Positions 43,310 through 52,846 of a DNA stretch of 64,000 nt are shown here, piece by piece. This stretch comes from Catenulispora rubra. GTDB lineage: Bacteria; Actinomycetota; Actinomycetes; Streptomycetales; Catenulisporaceae. The stretch lies in assembly GCF_015356825.1 (NCBI RefSeq), contig NZ_JAACYW010000010.1, positions 23,174-87,173 on the forward strand. The letters are read 5' to 3'. How positions within the stretch are numbered: position 1 is the stretch's first letter; each line of letters starts with the position of its first letter. A model generated the notes under the pieces. It made no database searches. It saw only the letters and a list, made by a program, of their open reading frames with translations, and had not been told where the DNA came from. The position numbers and the translations under genes are program-made.

Positions 43310-44893
43310 ATGGCTGATGAGCAGTTGTTTCTGCGGTCCAAGGTCATTGTCGAGCCGCTGGTGGACAGGTTTGTGGCCCAGCCGCACACCATGGCGCCGG
43401 TGCAGGCGGCGATGAACCTGGCGTTCCTGCACGTCCCGCTGCTCGAGTCGTACCTGCAGTCCCCGCAGGTGCATGTCGCGGCCAGCAACAACCCGGAGCT
43501 GCGCGGCGGATACTTCATCAACATCCCGGAGGAGCGCGCCGACGAGGTGCGTGAGCTGCTCGCCACGATCAAGCGGGACCGGGCCGACATGCTGAAGTTC
43601 GCCGCGGCGATCGCCGCCGGCCAGGAGCTGCTGCGGGCCAACGCCACCGGCTTCGACCTGACCCCGCTCTACCCGAAACTGCCGGAGGAGCTGGGTGGTC
43701 TGGTCGAGCTGGCCTACGACACCGACAACCACGCGCAGCTGCGCTTCATGGAGCCGGTGCTCTACCACAGCCCGTACTACCAGGAGTCGCGCCAGTCGGT
43801 ACAGCTCTCCTTCGAGACCGGCATCGAGCGCCCGTTCATCCTGAGTACCCCGCGGCTGCCCTCCGAGGACGTGCTGGAGCTGGGCATCCCGTTCCGGCAC
43901 CCCGGTCTGACGGAGCTGTTCAAGGCCCGTGTCAAGCCGACCACGCTGGCCCACCTGCGTGCGGCCCTGGAGCTGAACGACGAGCAGGTGGCCGTGCTGC
44001 GCACCATGCTGAGCGAGACGCCGGCCCTGAACGAGGACCGCCACATCTCCTCCGGTGGCCGGATCCGCTACTTCGGCCACGCCTGCCTGGTGCTGCAGAC
44101 GCCCGAAGCCGCCATCGTCACCGACCCGTTCATCAGCGCGGACAGCGACGCCGGCGACCGCTACACGCTGGACGACCTGCCGGACTACATCGACCTGGTG
44201 CTGATCACCCACGGCCACCAGGACCACATCGTCATGGAGACCCTGCTGCAGCTGCGCGGCCGGGTCGGCAAGATCGTCTGCCCGCGCTACTCCCGCGGCA
44301 ACCTGGCCGACCCGTCGATCGCGCTGATGCTCAAGCACCAGGGCTTCGACGTGGTGGAGGTCGACGACTTCGACGAGGTCGAGTTCCCGGGCGGCAAGGT
44401 CACCGCCACCCCGTTCCTCGGCGAGCACTGCGACCTGGACATCCGCGCCAAGTCGACCTACTGGGCCGAGCTGGCGGGCAAGAAGATCTTCATCGGTGCC
44501 GACTCCTCCGGCATCGACCCGCAGCTCTACCGCTACGTCAAGAACCACCTGGGCACCGCCGACTACGCCTTCCTCGGCATGGAGTGCGACGGCGCCCCGC
44601 TCACCTGGCTCTACCAGGCGCTGCTGACCATCCCGGTCACCAAGAAGATGAGCAACTCCCGCAAGCTGTCCGGGTCCAACGCCGAGCAGGCCGCCGCGAT
44701 CATGGTCGAGCTGGGCGCCAAGGAGGCCTACGTCTACGCGATGGGCGAGGAGGACTGGCTGGGCCACGTGATGGCGACCACCTACACTCCGGACTCCTAC
44801 CAGATCCAGCAGATCGAGGAGTTCCTCGGCTGGTGCAAGGAGCACGACATCCCGGCCGGCCACCTGTTCAAGCAGCAGCAGTGGCGCTGGTAG
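43310..44893 (+). CDS. CmlA-type diiron amino acid beta-hydroxylase
   Basis: A 527-residue enzyme of the CmlA class, which hydroxylates the beta-carbon of an amino acid held on an NRPS carrier domain, using a diiron centre in a metallo-beta-lactamase fold. The N-terminal ~230 residues form the CmlA-specific domain (LVDRFVAQPHTMAPVQ). The MBL part has HGHQDH (residues ~301-306), FLGEHCD and a later GADSSGIDP. The ATG at 43310 has GGAAGG 7 bases upstream and gives nearly the length of CmlA (about 530). The ramoplanin pathway has a homologue assigned to beta-hydroxy-Asn. The substrate here is unknown. First gene of a three-gene operon. Confidence 0.93.
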   Translation: MADEQLFLRSKVIVEPLVDRFVAQPHTMAPVQAAMNLAFLHVPLLESYLQSPQVHVAASNNPELRGGYFINIPEERADEVRELLATIKRDRADMLKFAAAIAAGQELLRANATGFDLTPLYPKLPEELGGLVELAYDTDNHAQLRFMEPVLYHSPYYQESRQSVQLSFETGIERPFILSTPRLPSEDVLELGIPFRHPGLTELFKARVKPTTLAHLRAALELNDEQVAVLRTMLSETPALNEDRHISSGGRIRYFGHACLVLQTPEAAIVTDPFISADSDAGDRYTLDDLPDYIDLVLITHGHQDHIVMETLLQLRGRVGKIVCPRYSRGNLADPSIALMLKHQGFDVVEVDDFDEVEFPGGKVTATPFLGEHCDLDIRAKSTYWAELAGKKIFIGADSSGIDPQLYRYVKNHLGTADYAFLGMECDGAPLTWLYQALLTIPVTKKMSNSRKLSGSNAEQAAAIMVELGAKEAYVYAMGEEDWLGHVMATTYTPDSYQIQQIEEFLGWCKEHDIPAGHLFKQQQWRW

Positions 44894-44969
44894 CAGCCCG
44901 CGGTTGACCGCGGGCCCCAGACGAGCCCCTCGTCGAATCCGACTCTCAGCTCCTGTTGGAGGTACTTCC

Positions 44970-45989
44970 ATGCCTGTGCACGCCATCGGCTATGTCGAGC
45001 TGTACACGACCGACACGGCGACGGCCGTCGACCACTTCGTGTCCGCCATGGGGTTCACCCGGGTGGCCGACTCGGTGGAGCCGGAGCGGAGTTCGGTGCT
45101 CCTGCAGCAGGGTGGGGTTCGCCTGGTGGTCACCTCCGGGCGGGGGATCGCGAGGTTCCTGGAGCAGCACGGCGACGGTATCGCCGACATCGCGCTGACC
45201 TGTGACGACGTGGCGGCGACCGCCGTGGCGGCGGCGTCCGCCGGCGCCACGGTGACGCGTTCCTCGCAGGGCCTGCCGGTCGTGTCCGGCTTCGGAGATG
45301 TCGTGCACACCCTGCTGCCGACTGATCCGCTGGTCAACGGTCTTCCCGCCAGCCGTGGTTGGTCTTCCGCACCCGGGGTCGCCGCGACGGCGGCAACCGG
45401 TCGGGTCACCGGCCTGGACCACATCGCGGTCTGCCTTGAGGGCGGCACCCTGGAGAAGTACGCCGACTTCTACCGTGATGCCTTCGGCTTCTCCCGCTAC
45501 TCCTCGGAGTATGTCGCGGTCGGCGCCCAGGCGATGGACTCCATCGTGGTGCGCAGCGACTCGGGAAGTGCCATCCTCACCCTGGTCGCACCGGACCCCG
45601 GCAAGGAGCCCGGGCAGCTCGACAACTTCCTGGAGCGCAACGGCGGCGAGGGGGTGCAGCACCTGGCCTTCCGCACCGGTGAGATCATCGCCGCGGTGCA
45701 CGAGTGCCGTGAGCGGGGTGTCGTGTTCCTCGACACGCCGGACAGCTACTACGACATGCTCGGCGAGCGGCTCGGCGGTCCGCACGCCCAGGTCGAGGAG
45801 CTGCGCGAGACCAAAGTCCTGGCTGACCACGATGAGTGGGGCGACCTGCTGCAGGTCTTCACCCGCTCGCCCTACCCGCGCAACACGCTCTTCTTCGAGC
45901 TCATCCAGCGCAACGGTTCGCGAGGCTTCGGCAGCGCCAACATCCGCGCCCTGTACGAAGCGGTGGAGCGCGATCGGCTGACTTCGTGA
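44970..45989 (+). CDS. hmaS: 4-Hydroxymandelate synthase
   Basis: A 339-residue Fe(II) dioxygenase of the HPPD superfamily that turns 4-hydroxyphenylpyruvate into 4-hydroxymandelate, the first committed step to 4-hydroxyphenylglycine. The metal ligands fit: His ~151 (DHIAVC), His ~231 (VQHLAF) and Glu ~310 (FFELIQRNG). The ATG at 44970 has GGAGG 7 bases upstream. The assignment as HmaS rather than HPPD rests mainly on its being fused in operon with Hpg oxidase and aminotransferase (GTGA overlap with the next gene) and on its shorter length. Confidence 0.93.
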   Translation: MPVHAIGYVELYTTDTATAVDHFVSAMGFTRVADSVEPERSSVLLQQGGVRLVVTSGRGIARFLEQHGDGIADIALTCDDVAATAVAAASAGATVTRSSQGLPVVSGFGDVVHTLLPTDPLVNGLPASRGWSSAPGVAATAATGRVTGLDHIAVCLEGGTLEKYADFYRDAFGFSRYSSEYVAVGAQAMDSIVVRSDSGSAILTLVAPDPGKEPGQLDNFLERNGGEGVQHLAFRTGEIIAAVHECRERGVVFLDTPDSYYDMLGERLGGPHAQVEELRETKVLADHDEWGDLLQVFTRSPYPRNTLFFELIQRNGSRGFGSANIRALYEAVERDRLTS

Positions 45990-48406
45990 CGGGTACCGAA
46001 CGCCCCGAGACCACCGGCCTGTACACCCTGAAGGACTATGAGGAAGCCGCCAGGGTCCGTTTCGACCAGGGGAGTTGGGACTTCATCGCCGGTGGCGCCG
46101 GCCAGGAGCGTACCCTGGCGGCCAATCTGGCGGCGTTCGACCGGGTGCGGTTGCGGCCGCGGGTACTGTCCGGAGCCGGCGCGCCGGACACCAGAACCAC
46201 GGTGCTGGGGCGCAGTTGGCCGGCGCCGATAGCGGTGGCACCGATGGCCTACCACACCCTGGCTGATCCGGAGGGCGAGGTGGCCACCGCGCGGGCCGCC
46301 GGCCGGGTCGGCCTGCCGCTGGTGGTGAGCACCTTCGCCGGCCGGACCTTCGAGTCCGTCGCCGAGGCCGCCAGTGCGCCGCTCTGGCTCCAGGTGTACT
46401 GCTTCCGGGACCGCTCGACCACCCGGCAGCTGGTGGAGCGGGCCGAGCGGGCCGGCTTCGAGGCGCTGGTGCTCACCGTGGACGCCCCCCGGCTCGGCCG
46501 CCGGCTGCGCGACCTGCGCAACGACTTCCGGCTGCCGGACGGGATGGTGCCGGCCAACCTCACCAGCGGCGACTACGCCTCCCCGAGCGCACACGCGCTC
46601 ACCGAGTTCGATCCCGCGCTCGACTGGTCGGTCATCGACTGGCTGCGTGCGATCAGTTCACTCCCGGTGCTGGTCAAGGGAGTTCTGAGCGCGGTCGACG
46701 CCCGGGCGGCACTGCGCGCCGGGGTCGACGGGATCGTGGTGTCCAACCACGGCGGCCGCCAACTGGACGGTGTCCCGGCCACCCTGGAAGTGCTCGCCGA
46801 GATCACCGCGGCGGTCGGCGGTGCGTGCCCGGTACTGGTCGACGGCGGCATCCGCCGCGGTGCCGACGTGCTGGCCGCCCTGGCACTGGGCGCTGACGCG
46901 GTGCTGTTGGGCCGTCCGGTGCTGCACGGCCTCGCGGTCGCCGGCGAGAACGGCGCGGCACACCTCCTGGAGCTGATCACCGAGGAGCTGGTCGAAGCCA
47001 TGGCACTCACCGGGACCCCGTCAGTTGCGCAGGCGGGTCCTGCCCTGGTCGGCGTGGAACCCGAAGTCACCCCGGCGCCGAGCGCGGTTTGGAGCACGCC
47101 GGCCGCTGGGCTGCGCAAGGCCGAACTGCACGGCAGTGTCAGTGACCCGGTGCTGGACACCATGAACTTCCTCAACGAGGTCACCACCCGTTATCCGCAG
47201 GCGATCTCGTTCGCCCCCGGCCGCCCGTACGACGGCTTCTTCGACACCGAGCAGATCTTCACCCATCTGCGGCGCTACCTCGACCATCTGCAGGCGCAGG
47301 GCGCCTCGCCCGGACAGGTGCGCTCCGCGCTCTTCCAGTACGGCCCGACCAGCGGCCAGATCCGTGAGCTGATCGCGGATTCGCTGCGCAAGGACGAGAA
47401 CACCGACGTCGCCCCCGAGTCGATCGTGGTCACGGTGGGGTGCCAGGAGGCGATGTTCCTCGCCGTGCGGGCGTTGATCTCCGGGCCCGAGGACGTGCTG
47501 CTGGTCTCCAGCCCCTGCTACGTGGGGATCACCGGCGCGGCCCGGCTGCTGGACGTCACCCCGACCGCCGTGGCCGAGCGCGAGTCCGGCTTCGACTGCG
47601 CCGATCTGGAAGCGGCCGTCCTGGCCGAGCGGGCCCGCGGCCGCCGTCCCCGGGCGTTCTACGTGATCCCCGACCACTCCAACCCGTCCGGCACCACGAT
47701 GCCGCTGCAGACCCGGCTCGACTTGCTCGACCTGGCGCAGCGCCACGACATCCTGGTGCTGGAGGACAGCCCGTACCGGATGGTCAGCCCGGGGCGGCAG
47801 TTGCCCACGCTGAAGTCCCTGGACCGCCACCGACGCGTGGTGCAGCTGGGATCGTTCTCCAAGACGCTCTTCCCCGGCGCCCGGGTCGGCTACGCGGTGG
47901 CCGACCAGACGGTGGTGGATGCCGACGGCCGCACCGGCCTGCTGGCCGACGAGCTCGCCAAGATCAAGAGCATGATCACGGTGAACACCTCGGCCGTCAG
48001 CCAGGCCGTGGTAGCGGGCATGCTGCTCGCGGCCGACGGTCGGACCTCCGAGCTGAACAGCGAGACCGCCGCCTACTACGGCGACGCGATGCGGGTCACC
48101 CTGGAGGAGCTCGCCAAGCAGTTCCCGGCCGCCGAGCGGGAGGCCCTCGGGGTGTGCTGGAACGAGCCCACCGGCGGCTTCTTCCTCAGCCTCACCGTAC
48201 CGTTCCAGGCCGACAACGCGGCGCTGATCCGCTCGGCTGAGGAGTTCGGTGTGATCTGGACCCCGATGTCCTACTTCTATCCGGACGGCGGTGGCGAGCA
48301 CGCCGTCCGGCTGTCCGTCAGCTACCTGACACACCAGGAGATAGCCGACGGGATGGAGCGGTTGGCGCACTTCATCAAGTCCCAGTCCCAGACGGCCCGC
48401 GGCTGA
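45986..48406 (+). CDS. Fused hydroxymandelate oxidase-4-hydroxyphenylglycine aminotransferase
   Basis: An 806-residue two-domain protein that performs the last two steps of Hpg synthesis. Residues ~1-365 are an FMN alpha-hydroxy-acid oxidase (YTLKDYEEAARVRFD, WDFIAGGAG, active-site IVVSNHGGRQLDG with His ~255), which makes 4-hydroxyphenylglyoxylate. After a short linker rich in Pro and Ala, residues ~390-800 are a PLP fold-I aminotransferase of the HpgT type (FQYGPTSG, PDHSNPSG, and LGSFSKTLFPGARVGY with Lys ~626), which makes Hpg. In many clusters these are two genes. The GTG at 45986 overlaps the hmaS stop (GTGA). Confidence 0.95.
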   Translation: MTGTERPETTGLYTLKDYEEAARVRFDQGSWDFIAGGAGQERTLAANLAAFDRVRLRPRVLSGAGAPDTRTTVLGRSWPAPIAVAPMAYHTLADPEGEVATARAAGRVGLPLVVSTFAGRTFESVAEAASAPLWLQVYCFRDRSTTRQLVERAERAGFEALVLTVDAPRLGRRLRDLRNDFRLPDGMVPANLTSGDYASPSAHALTEFDPALDWSVIDWLRAISSLPVLVKGVLSAVDARAALRAGVDGIVVSNHGGRQLDGVPATLEVLAEITAAVGGACPVLVDGGIRRGADVLAALALGADAVLLGRPVLHGLAVAGENGAAHLLELITEELVEAMALTGTPSVAQAGPALVGVEPEVTPAPSAVWSTPAAGLRKAELHGSVSDPVLDTMNFLNEVTTRYPQAISFAPGRPYDGFFDTEQIFTHLRRYLDHLQAQGASPGQVRSALFQYGPTSGQIRELIADSLRKDENTDVAPESIVVTVGCQEAMFLAVRALISGPEDVLLVSSPCYVGITGAARLLDVTPTAVAERESGFDCADLEAAVLAERARGRRPRAFYVIPDHSNPSGTTMPLQTRLDLLDLAQRHDILVLEDSPYRMVSPGRQLPTLKSLDRHRRVVQLGSFSKTLFPGARVGYAVADQTVVDADGRTGLLADELAKIKSMITVNTSAVSQAVVAGMLLAADGRTSELNSETAAYYGDAMRVTLEELAKQFPAAEREALGVCWNEPTGGFFLSLTVPFQADNAALIRSAEEFGVIWTPMSYFYPDGGGEHAVRLSVSYLTHQEIADGMERLAHFIKSQSQTARG

Positions 48407-48462
48407 GCCGTTCGCGCATCAGGGCCCACCGGTGTCTCGGCACGCCTGCCCGTCACGCCAAC

Positions 48463-48500
48463 CGGCATGGCCCCGAATCGGCCGATCCGGGGCCATGCCG
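48463..48500. terminator. Bidirectional hairpin after the Hpg operon
   Basis: A perfect 13-bp inverted repeat (48463-48475 with 48488-48500) has a loop that contains the 10-base palindrome ATCGGCCGAT, so the whole unit is nearly a 38-base palindrome. It lies between the Hpg operon and the convergent StrR-family gene. The rest of the gap up to 48796 is lower in GC and shows no gene. Confidence 0.85.
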
Positions 48501-48796
48501 GCCATGATCTTCAGAACGCTCCTGGGCCGTGACCTGAGACCGGACGCGACCAACAGCACTGAGTGATCAGGTGGCATCAGCAAGCATCTGACAAAGCTGG
48601 TTCGGCTCCGACCGACGTCCTTCATGATCGCACCGCCGACGAAAAGTGCGTCCATCTGGAGGCTCGAATTTCGAAGTCTGACTCCGGAGCGTCAACGGGT
48701 GCGATATCCTTGGCGCGCGATACTGCAAACGCTACGCTCGCGTCAGTGCCGGCGAGGGTGGCCCAAATATTCGCGATATCAGAGCTCTTCGCCTAC

Positions 48797-49849
48797 TCAG
48801 CACGATTCTGTCAGAGCATCTTCGCTGCCCAGCTCGGAGGCGAACGTCTGCCAGATTCGCGCATACTCTTGGATCAGTATCGACATCGATTCTTTACAAT
48901 GAGGCGGCAGTCGAGTGGCGATATCCTTTCTATCGCGCGCGAAAAGGGCGCAAGCGTCGAGCATACGCAGGACCACGCGTCCGGTCTCGTTGAACCTGAG
49001 CGACGGATCCCGACGGAGTGATTCCAGGACAACGCTGGGATCCACGGGTGATCTGACCGAGCGACGCCTGCGTAGGGCCCGCTCCTGATCCAGATTTGCC
49101 ACATTACCCGGCTCTGGTTCCTTGTCCGGAGCCTTGATGGCCTCTCGCTGCGGGACCGGATCCTCACCCCGTAGGAGCCGGTTGCGCACGTCGGCGACGG
49201 TAGCTGGAGAAATGCCTGCTTGCCTGGCAATCTGGCGTATCGATGCTTCGGGCTGGCCTTTGAGCAGGTCGGCGGCGACCTGGCGTCCGTGGGCGAAATT
49301 CAATGGCCGGCTTCGGCCGTCCCGCCCGATCCTGTGGCCCTCATCCAGGCCATCGACTGCGCGGCTGCGCACCTCGGCGACCTTTTTTGCTGACAATCCA
49401 GCAATGACGGCCACCCCTCTGTCAGACCACTGCGGTCGAGAGACCAGGATTCGCTCGGCCGCGGCTATGCGGTCCTCCATCGACAGTGGACGTCCATGGA
49501 TGACATTCATCGCCACCGCAAGTAGGTAGCCATCGTCGTCTTGACCATCGAAGAAGCGGACCTGGATCGTGGCCTGACCGTTCAATCTGGCGGCCTGCAA
49601 TCGATGGACACCGTCGATGACTTTCATCGTCGCGCGGTGCACGACGATCGGCGGGAGGTCTCCCGCGGCGTCGGCCATGCTCCGGACATACGCGCCGTCG
49701 GCGCCTGCGAGACGCGCCGAATACGCGGCGCTCAGTTCTTCGATATCGACGGATTCCACTGGCGCCGAGTGTGTCAACACCTCCCGCACGCTAATCAGGT
49801 ATTCGGCCGAATCTGGCCAGTTCTGCATTACGTCATCATCTGTAGCCAT
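48797..49849 (-). CDS. StrR/NovG-family pathway-specific activator
   Basis: A 350-residue DNA-binding activator with a ParB-like N-terminal half. The family pattern is clear: LPPIVVHRATMKVIDGVHRL, then IHGRPLSMEDRIAAAERILVSRPQWSDRGVAVIAGLSAKKVAEVR, then a helix-turn-helix region (SIRQIARQAGISPATVADVR). The tail is variable. Members activate streptomycin, novobiocin, glycopeptide and ramoplanin-type clusters through GTTCGActG-N11-CagTCGAAc sites, of which three are seen in this window. The ATG at 49849 has GGGGAG upstream. The C-terminal part has more A/T third positions than neighbouring genes. No StrR-type site is seen before its own start. Confidence 0.93.
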   Translation of the reverse strand: MATDDDVMQNWPDSAEYLISVREVLTHSAPVESVDIEELSAAYSARLAGADGAYVRSMADAAGDLPPIVVHRATMKVIDGVHRLQAARLNGQATIQVRFFDGQDDDGYLLAVAMNVIHGRPLSMEDRIAAAERILVSRPQWSDRGVAVIAGLSAKKVAEVRSRAVDGLDEGHRIGRDGRSRPLNFAHGRQVAADLLKGQPEASIRQIARQAGISPATVADVRNRLLRGEDPVPQREAIKAPDKEPEPGNVANLDQERALRRRRSVRSPVDPSVVLESLRRDPSLRFNETGRVVLRMLDACALFARDRKDIATRLPPHCKESMSILIQEYARIWQTFASELGSEDALTESC

Positions 49850-49861
49850 GCCACTCCCCGC

Positions 49862-50034
49862 TTGACCACCGTCGCCTTCCAGTCCTCGATCTGCCGCTGC
49901 TGCAACGCGATCAACGCGAGGAGATCCTCGCGCGACAGCGACTCCAGCCCCGACGTAAATCAGGAGTCTGTCACACCCGCCCCACCCGCACCAGACCATG
50001 ATTCAAACACATGATTCAACCATCTGGCTGCCGC
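49862..50034 (-). mobile_element. Decayed IS66-like remnant, copy A
   Basis: On the minus strand LESLSREDLLALIALQQRQIEDWKA resembles the N-terminus of IS66-type transposases, which open with SREELLxLxxxLxxxIxxLE. It is directly joined to the StrR-family start region. Upstream of it (49964-50034) lies a non-coding block, CTGTCACACC...GCACCAGACC...ATGATTCAA...CATCTGGCTGC, that recurs at 57130-57192. It is a partial element only, with no full transposase. Confidence 0.55.
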
Positions 50035-50104
50035 TGGCCAGTTGTGATCGAGGAGGTTCTGCGATGCACTGGGGTTGCGGTGCGGCGTCCCGTCAGGAGG
50101 GATC

Positions 50105-50305
50105 ATGGCCGAGAGGTTGCCGGTCGAGCGGCCGGCTCCGGGTCCGCTGGAGCGATACCTGGCGTTGTTTGACCCGCTGTTGGCATCGTGTGCTCAACGG
50201 CAGGGCATCAGGGACTATGCGACCGCGCTGCTGCGTCCCCGCGATCGGAACAAGACGTTGACAGCGTTGGCGGATGCCGAGCCGGGTGCGGGCGCGCAGC
50301 ACCGC
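50105..50305 (+). pseudogene. IS701-like transposase, N-terminal fragment
   Basis: ATG at 50105 starts PGPLERYLALFDPLLASCAQRQ, followed by LLRPRDRNKTLTALADAEPGAGAQH. This is the opening of actinomycete IS701-type DDE transposases, which run to about 400 residues. Similarity stops near 50305, just before a 22-bp perfect inverted repeat, and the rest of the gene is missing. Confidence 0.7.
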
Positions 50306-50311
50306 GAGGAA

Positions 50312-50369
50312 AACGCTGGAATGCCGACCTCCCGGGGGTATCAACCGGGGAGGTCGGCATTCCAGCGTT
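50312..50369. terminator. 22-bp perfect inverted repeat
   Basis: Arms 50312-50333 and 50348-50369 are perfect complements around a 14-base loop. It lies 62 bases beyond the stop of the minus-strand ABC permease, so it can act as its terminator. It also marks the exact place where the transposase fragment ends, so a miniature-element origin is possible. Confidence 0.75.
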
Positions 50370-50431
50370 CTTGTAGCTCCGTGCAGTGCCCAGCACCGCT
50401 CTTACTGCGGCGACCGGCGGCTCTGCTCGGT

Positions 50432-52846
50432 CTACTCGGTCCGCAGCGCGGTGGCGGTCCGGGCCCGGGCCGCCCAGCCGGCCGGCAGCAGTGCCCCGAG
50501 CAGGGCGATCACGACCCCGGCGGCCAGCAGGGGGATGAGCAGCCCGGCGGTGTAGGTGTGGGTCACGCTCGGTGGCAGGTGCCGGCCGATCGCGTGCCCC
50601 ATCGGGCTCTGTGTCGCCTTCTCCACCACGATCCCGAGCGGGACCCCGATGAGTCCGGCGATCAGGCCGGTGAACGTCACCGAGGTCAGAACCATCGCGA
50701 TGGTCTGTTTCGGGGTCATCCCGAGGGCCTTGAAGATCCCGATGTCGTGGACCCGCTCGCGGGTGTCCTGCACCACCGTGCTCAGCACCCCGAGCGCGGC
50801 GACGGCGGTCAACATCAGCGTGAACATCGCCACCAGGGTGTACATGATGATCGCCACGAGATTCCTGCCCCCGTCCGAGTTCGGCTGGACCGAGGCGTTC
50901 AGCGGGGTCAGCGCGGCGGCGGCCGAGGCGGACCAGTCCGTTCCGTTGACGTTCGAGGCCAGCTCGACGTTGAAATGGTCGATGTGCGGGGTCAGACCGG
51001 CGGCGGTGAAGGTGGCCGCATCCGTCAGGGCCGTGTAGTCGGATCTTCCATGGGTGTCGAAGTTGACGCCGACGACCTTCAGTGACAGTTGCTTGTTCTG
51101 CCGCACCACGGTGATGTAGTCACCGACGTGGATCCCCGCCGACGAGGCCAGCTTGTCGCCGACCACGACCTCGCCGGGCGCCGAGTACCAGCGGCCGGAC
51201 AGCAGCTCCATCTTCGTCCAGGAGAAGTCGCCGCTGGTCGCGTACAGGACCGGCGGTTCGCCGCCGATCGGCGCGCCGACCATGGTCGCGCCGCCGTCGC
51301 CCCAGCCGAACGCGGCCTTCGTGCCCGGGATCTCGGCGAGCGCGGCGGCCACCTTGGCGGCGTCCAGGTACGGGTGGCGTGGATCGTTGGGGCCGTACTG
51401 ATTCCAGGGCACGCCCAGCTCGGCTGTGGGTTTCACGATCTTCGACGCGACGTTGAAGCCCGAGCTCATAGTGATGTCCTGATACCTGCTGAACGCGGTC
51501 CCCAACCCCACCGCGAAGGTGACGCTGATCGTGCCGAGCAGCACCGCCGCGCCGACCAGTGCGGTCCGGGCCGGCCGGGCGAAGGGCTGGGCCAGCCCCA
51601 GCGACACGGTCCGGGGCAGCGGCAGCCGCGAGGCCAGACGCTGCGCCCTCTGACCGCGCCCGGCCTTCGGGGCGCGGCCGACCAGCAGGGCCTGCACCGC
51701 CGACATCCGGCCGGCCCGCAACGCCGGGATCGAAGCCGTGACGGCGACGATCAGCAGGGTACCCAGCGACACCACGGCGCTGACCCACAACGGAATCGCG
51801 GCATTGACCGCGCCGAGCTGCTTGCTGGCCCCGTTCAGGATCGGCCCGGCCGCGAGATTGCCGGACACCGTGCCGAGCACCACGCCGAGTGCCGCCGGGA
51901 TCATGGCCTGTGCGGTGTAGGCGCGGGTCACCTGTGAAGGGGTGAAGCCCAACGACTTCAGAATCCCGATGCGCCGGATTCCCGAGGCCACAGCCCCGCT
52001 GACCACGATCGAGATGATCAGCACCGACAGGATCAGCCCGAGGATCCCGAAGGCGATCAGGAATGGCACGAAGGCCTTGGCGTTGCCGGTCGCCTGCCAT
52101 TCCGCGATCAGATACGACTGTCCGTCCTCGACCGCGCCGGCCGGCACGGCGGCGGCCACCGCCTGCTTGTCGGCGGCGATGTCGGCGTTGGTGTCGGCCT
52201 TGGCGAACCGGTAGAGCATCTGCATGTCGGACTTGGCACCGGCGGCGGTGAGCCGCGCGAAACCGTCGGCGGTGGCGAAGGCGGTCGCGCTGTTGGTCAC
52301 CGAGTCGGCGAAGCCGACGACCTTGAACGACGGCGTGCCCGGCAGGGAGGAGAACACCACCGAGGAGCCGAAGCAGGCGTCGGCATAGTTGTTCGCCGGG
52401 AGGGCGATCTCGCCCGGGCCGGTCGGCCAGCGCCCCTGGGTCAGCACCAGCTGGTCCATTCCGGAGGTGCTCCCCAGATCGGGCCGGGTGGTGACGGTGA
52501 TCGAACCGTTGTTGTGACCGGCCCAATCGGTCTTGGGGCAGTCCGTACCGACGGTCGTGTCCAGGGCGGCGGCGACCGGGTACGGCCCGGCCGCCTCGGT
52601 GACGCCGGCGACGTGCGCGGTGGCGGTGGTCTGTGCGGCCGTGACCTTCGAAGCGTCGAACTGGACCGCCAGGTGCGCTCCGTTCCGGGTGTGGAAAGCG
52701 TGGTCGAACGGGGCCTGCACGGCGGTCAGCAGACCGAGGGAGAGTACTGATGACAGCACCGCGGTGAACGTCGTCAGGGCCAGGACGAGGGTCTGGACCC
52801 GACGCCGGCCCACGCCGGAGCGTACGACCTTGCCGAGCGCGCTCAC
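50432..52846 (-). CDS. FtsX/MacB-type ABC transporter permease
   Basis: An 804-residue permease with an N-terminal membrane helix (VQTLVLALTTFTAVLSSVLSL), a large extracytoplasmic domain, FtsX helices around residue 270-400, a second extracytoplasmic domain, and three C-terminal helices. The repeated core motif is seen in GIRRIGILKSLGFTPSQVTRAY and HDIGIFKALGMTPKQTIAMV. Such permeases export or expel peptides, or detach them from their target. Together with the ATPase and the adjacent two-component system it is probably the self-resistance or export system for the lipopeptide. The GTG at 52846 overlaps the preceding small gene (GTGA). Confidence 0.93.
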   Translation of the reverse strand: MSALGKVVRSGVGRRRVQTLVLALTTFTAVLSSVLSLGLLTAVQAPFDHAFHTRNGAHLAVQFDASKVTAAQTTATAHVAGVTEAAGPYPVAAALDTTVGTDCPKTDWAGHNNGSITVTTRPDLGSTSGMDQLVLTQGRWPTGPGEIALPANNYADACFGSSVVFSSLPGTPSFKVVGFADSVTNSATAFATADGFARLTAAGAKSDMQMLYRFAKADTNADIAADKQAVAAAVPAGAVEDGQSYLIAEWQATGNAKAFVPFLIAFGILGLILSVLIISIVVSGAVASGIRRIGILKSLGFTPSQVTRAYTAQAMIPAALGVVLGTVSGNLAAGPILNGASKQLGAVNAAIPLWVSAVVSLGTLLIVAVTASIPALRAGRMSAVQALLVGRAPKAGRGQRAQRLASRLPLPRTVSLGLAQPFARPARTALVGAAVLLGTISVTFAVGLGTAFSRYQDITMSSGFNVASKIVKPTAELGVPWNQYGPNDPRHPYLDAAKVAAALAEIPGTKAAFGWGDGGATMVGAPIGGEPPVLYATSGDFSWTKMELLSGRWYSAPGEVVVGDKLASSAGIHVGDYITVVRQNKQLSLKVVGVNFDTHGRSDYTALTDAATFTAAGLTPHIDHFNVELASNVNGTDWSASAAAALTPLNASVQPNSDGGRNLVAIIMYTLVAMFTLMLTAVAALGVLSTVVQDTRERVHDIGIFKALGMTPKQTIAMVLTSVTFTGLIAGLIGVPLGIVVEKATQSPMGHAIGRHLPPSVTHTYTAGLLIPLLAAGVVIALLGALLPAGWAARARTATALRTE

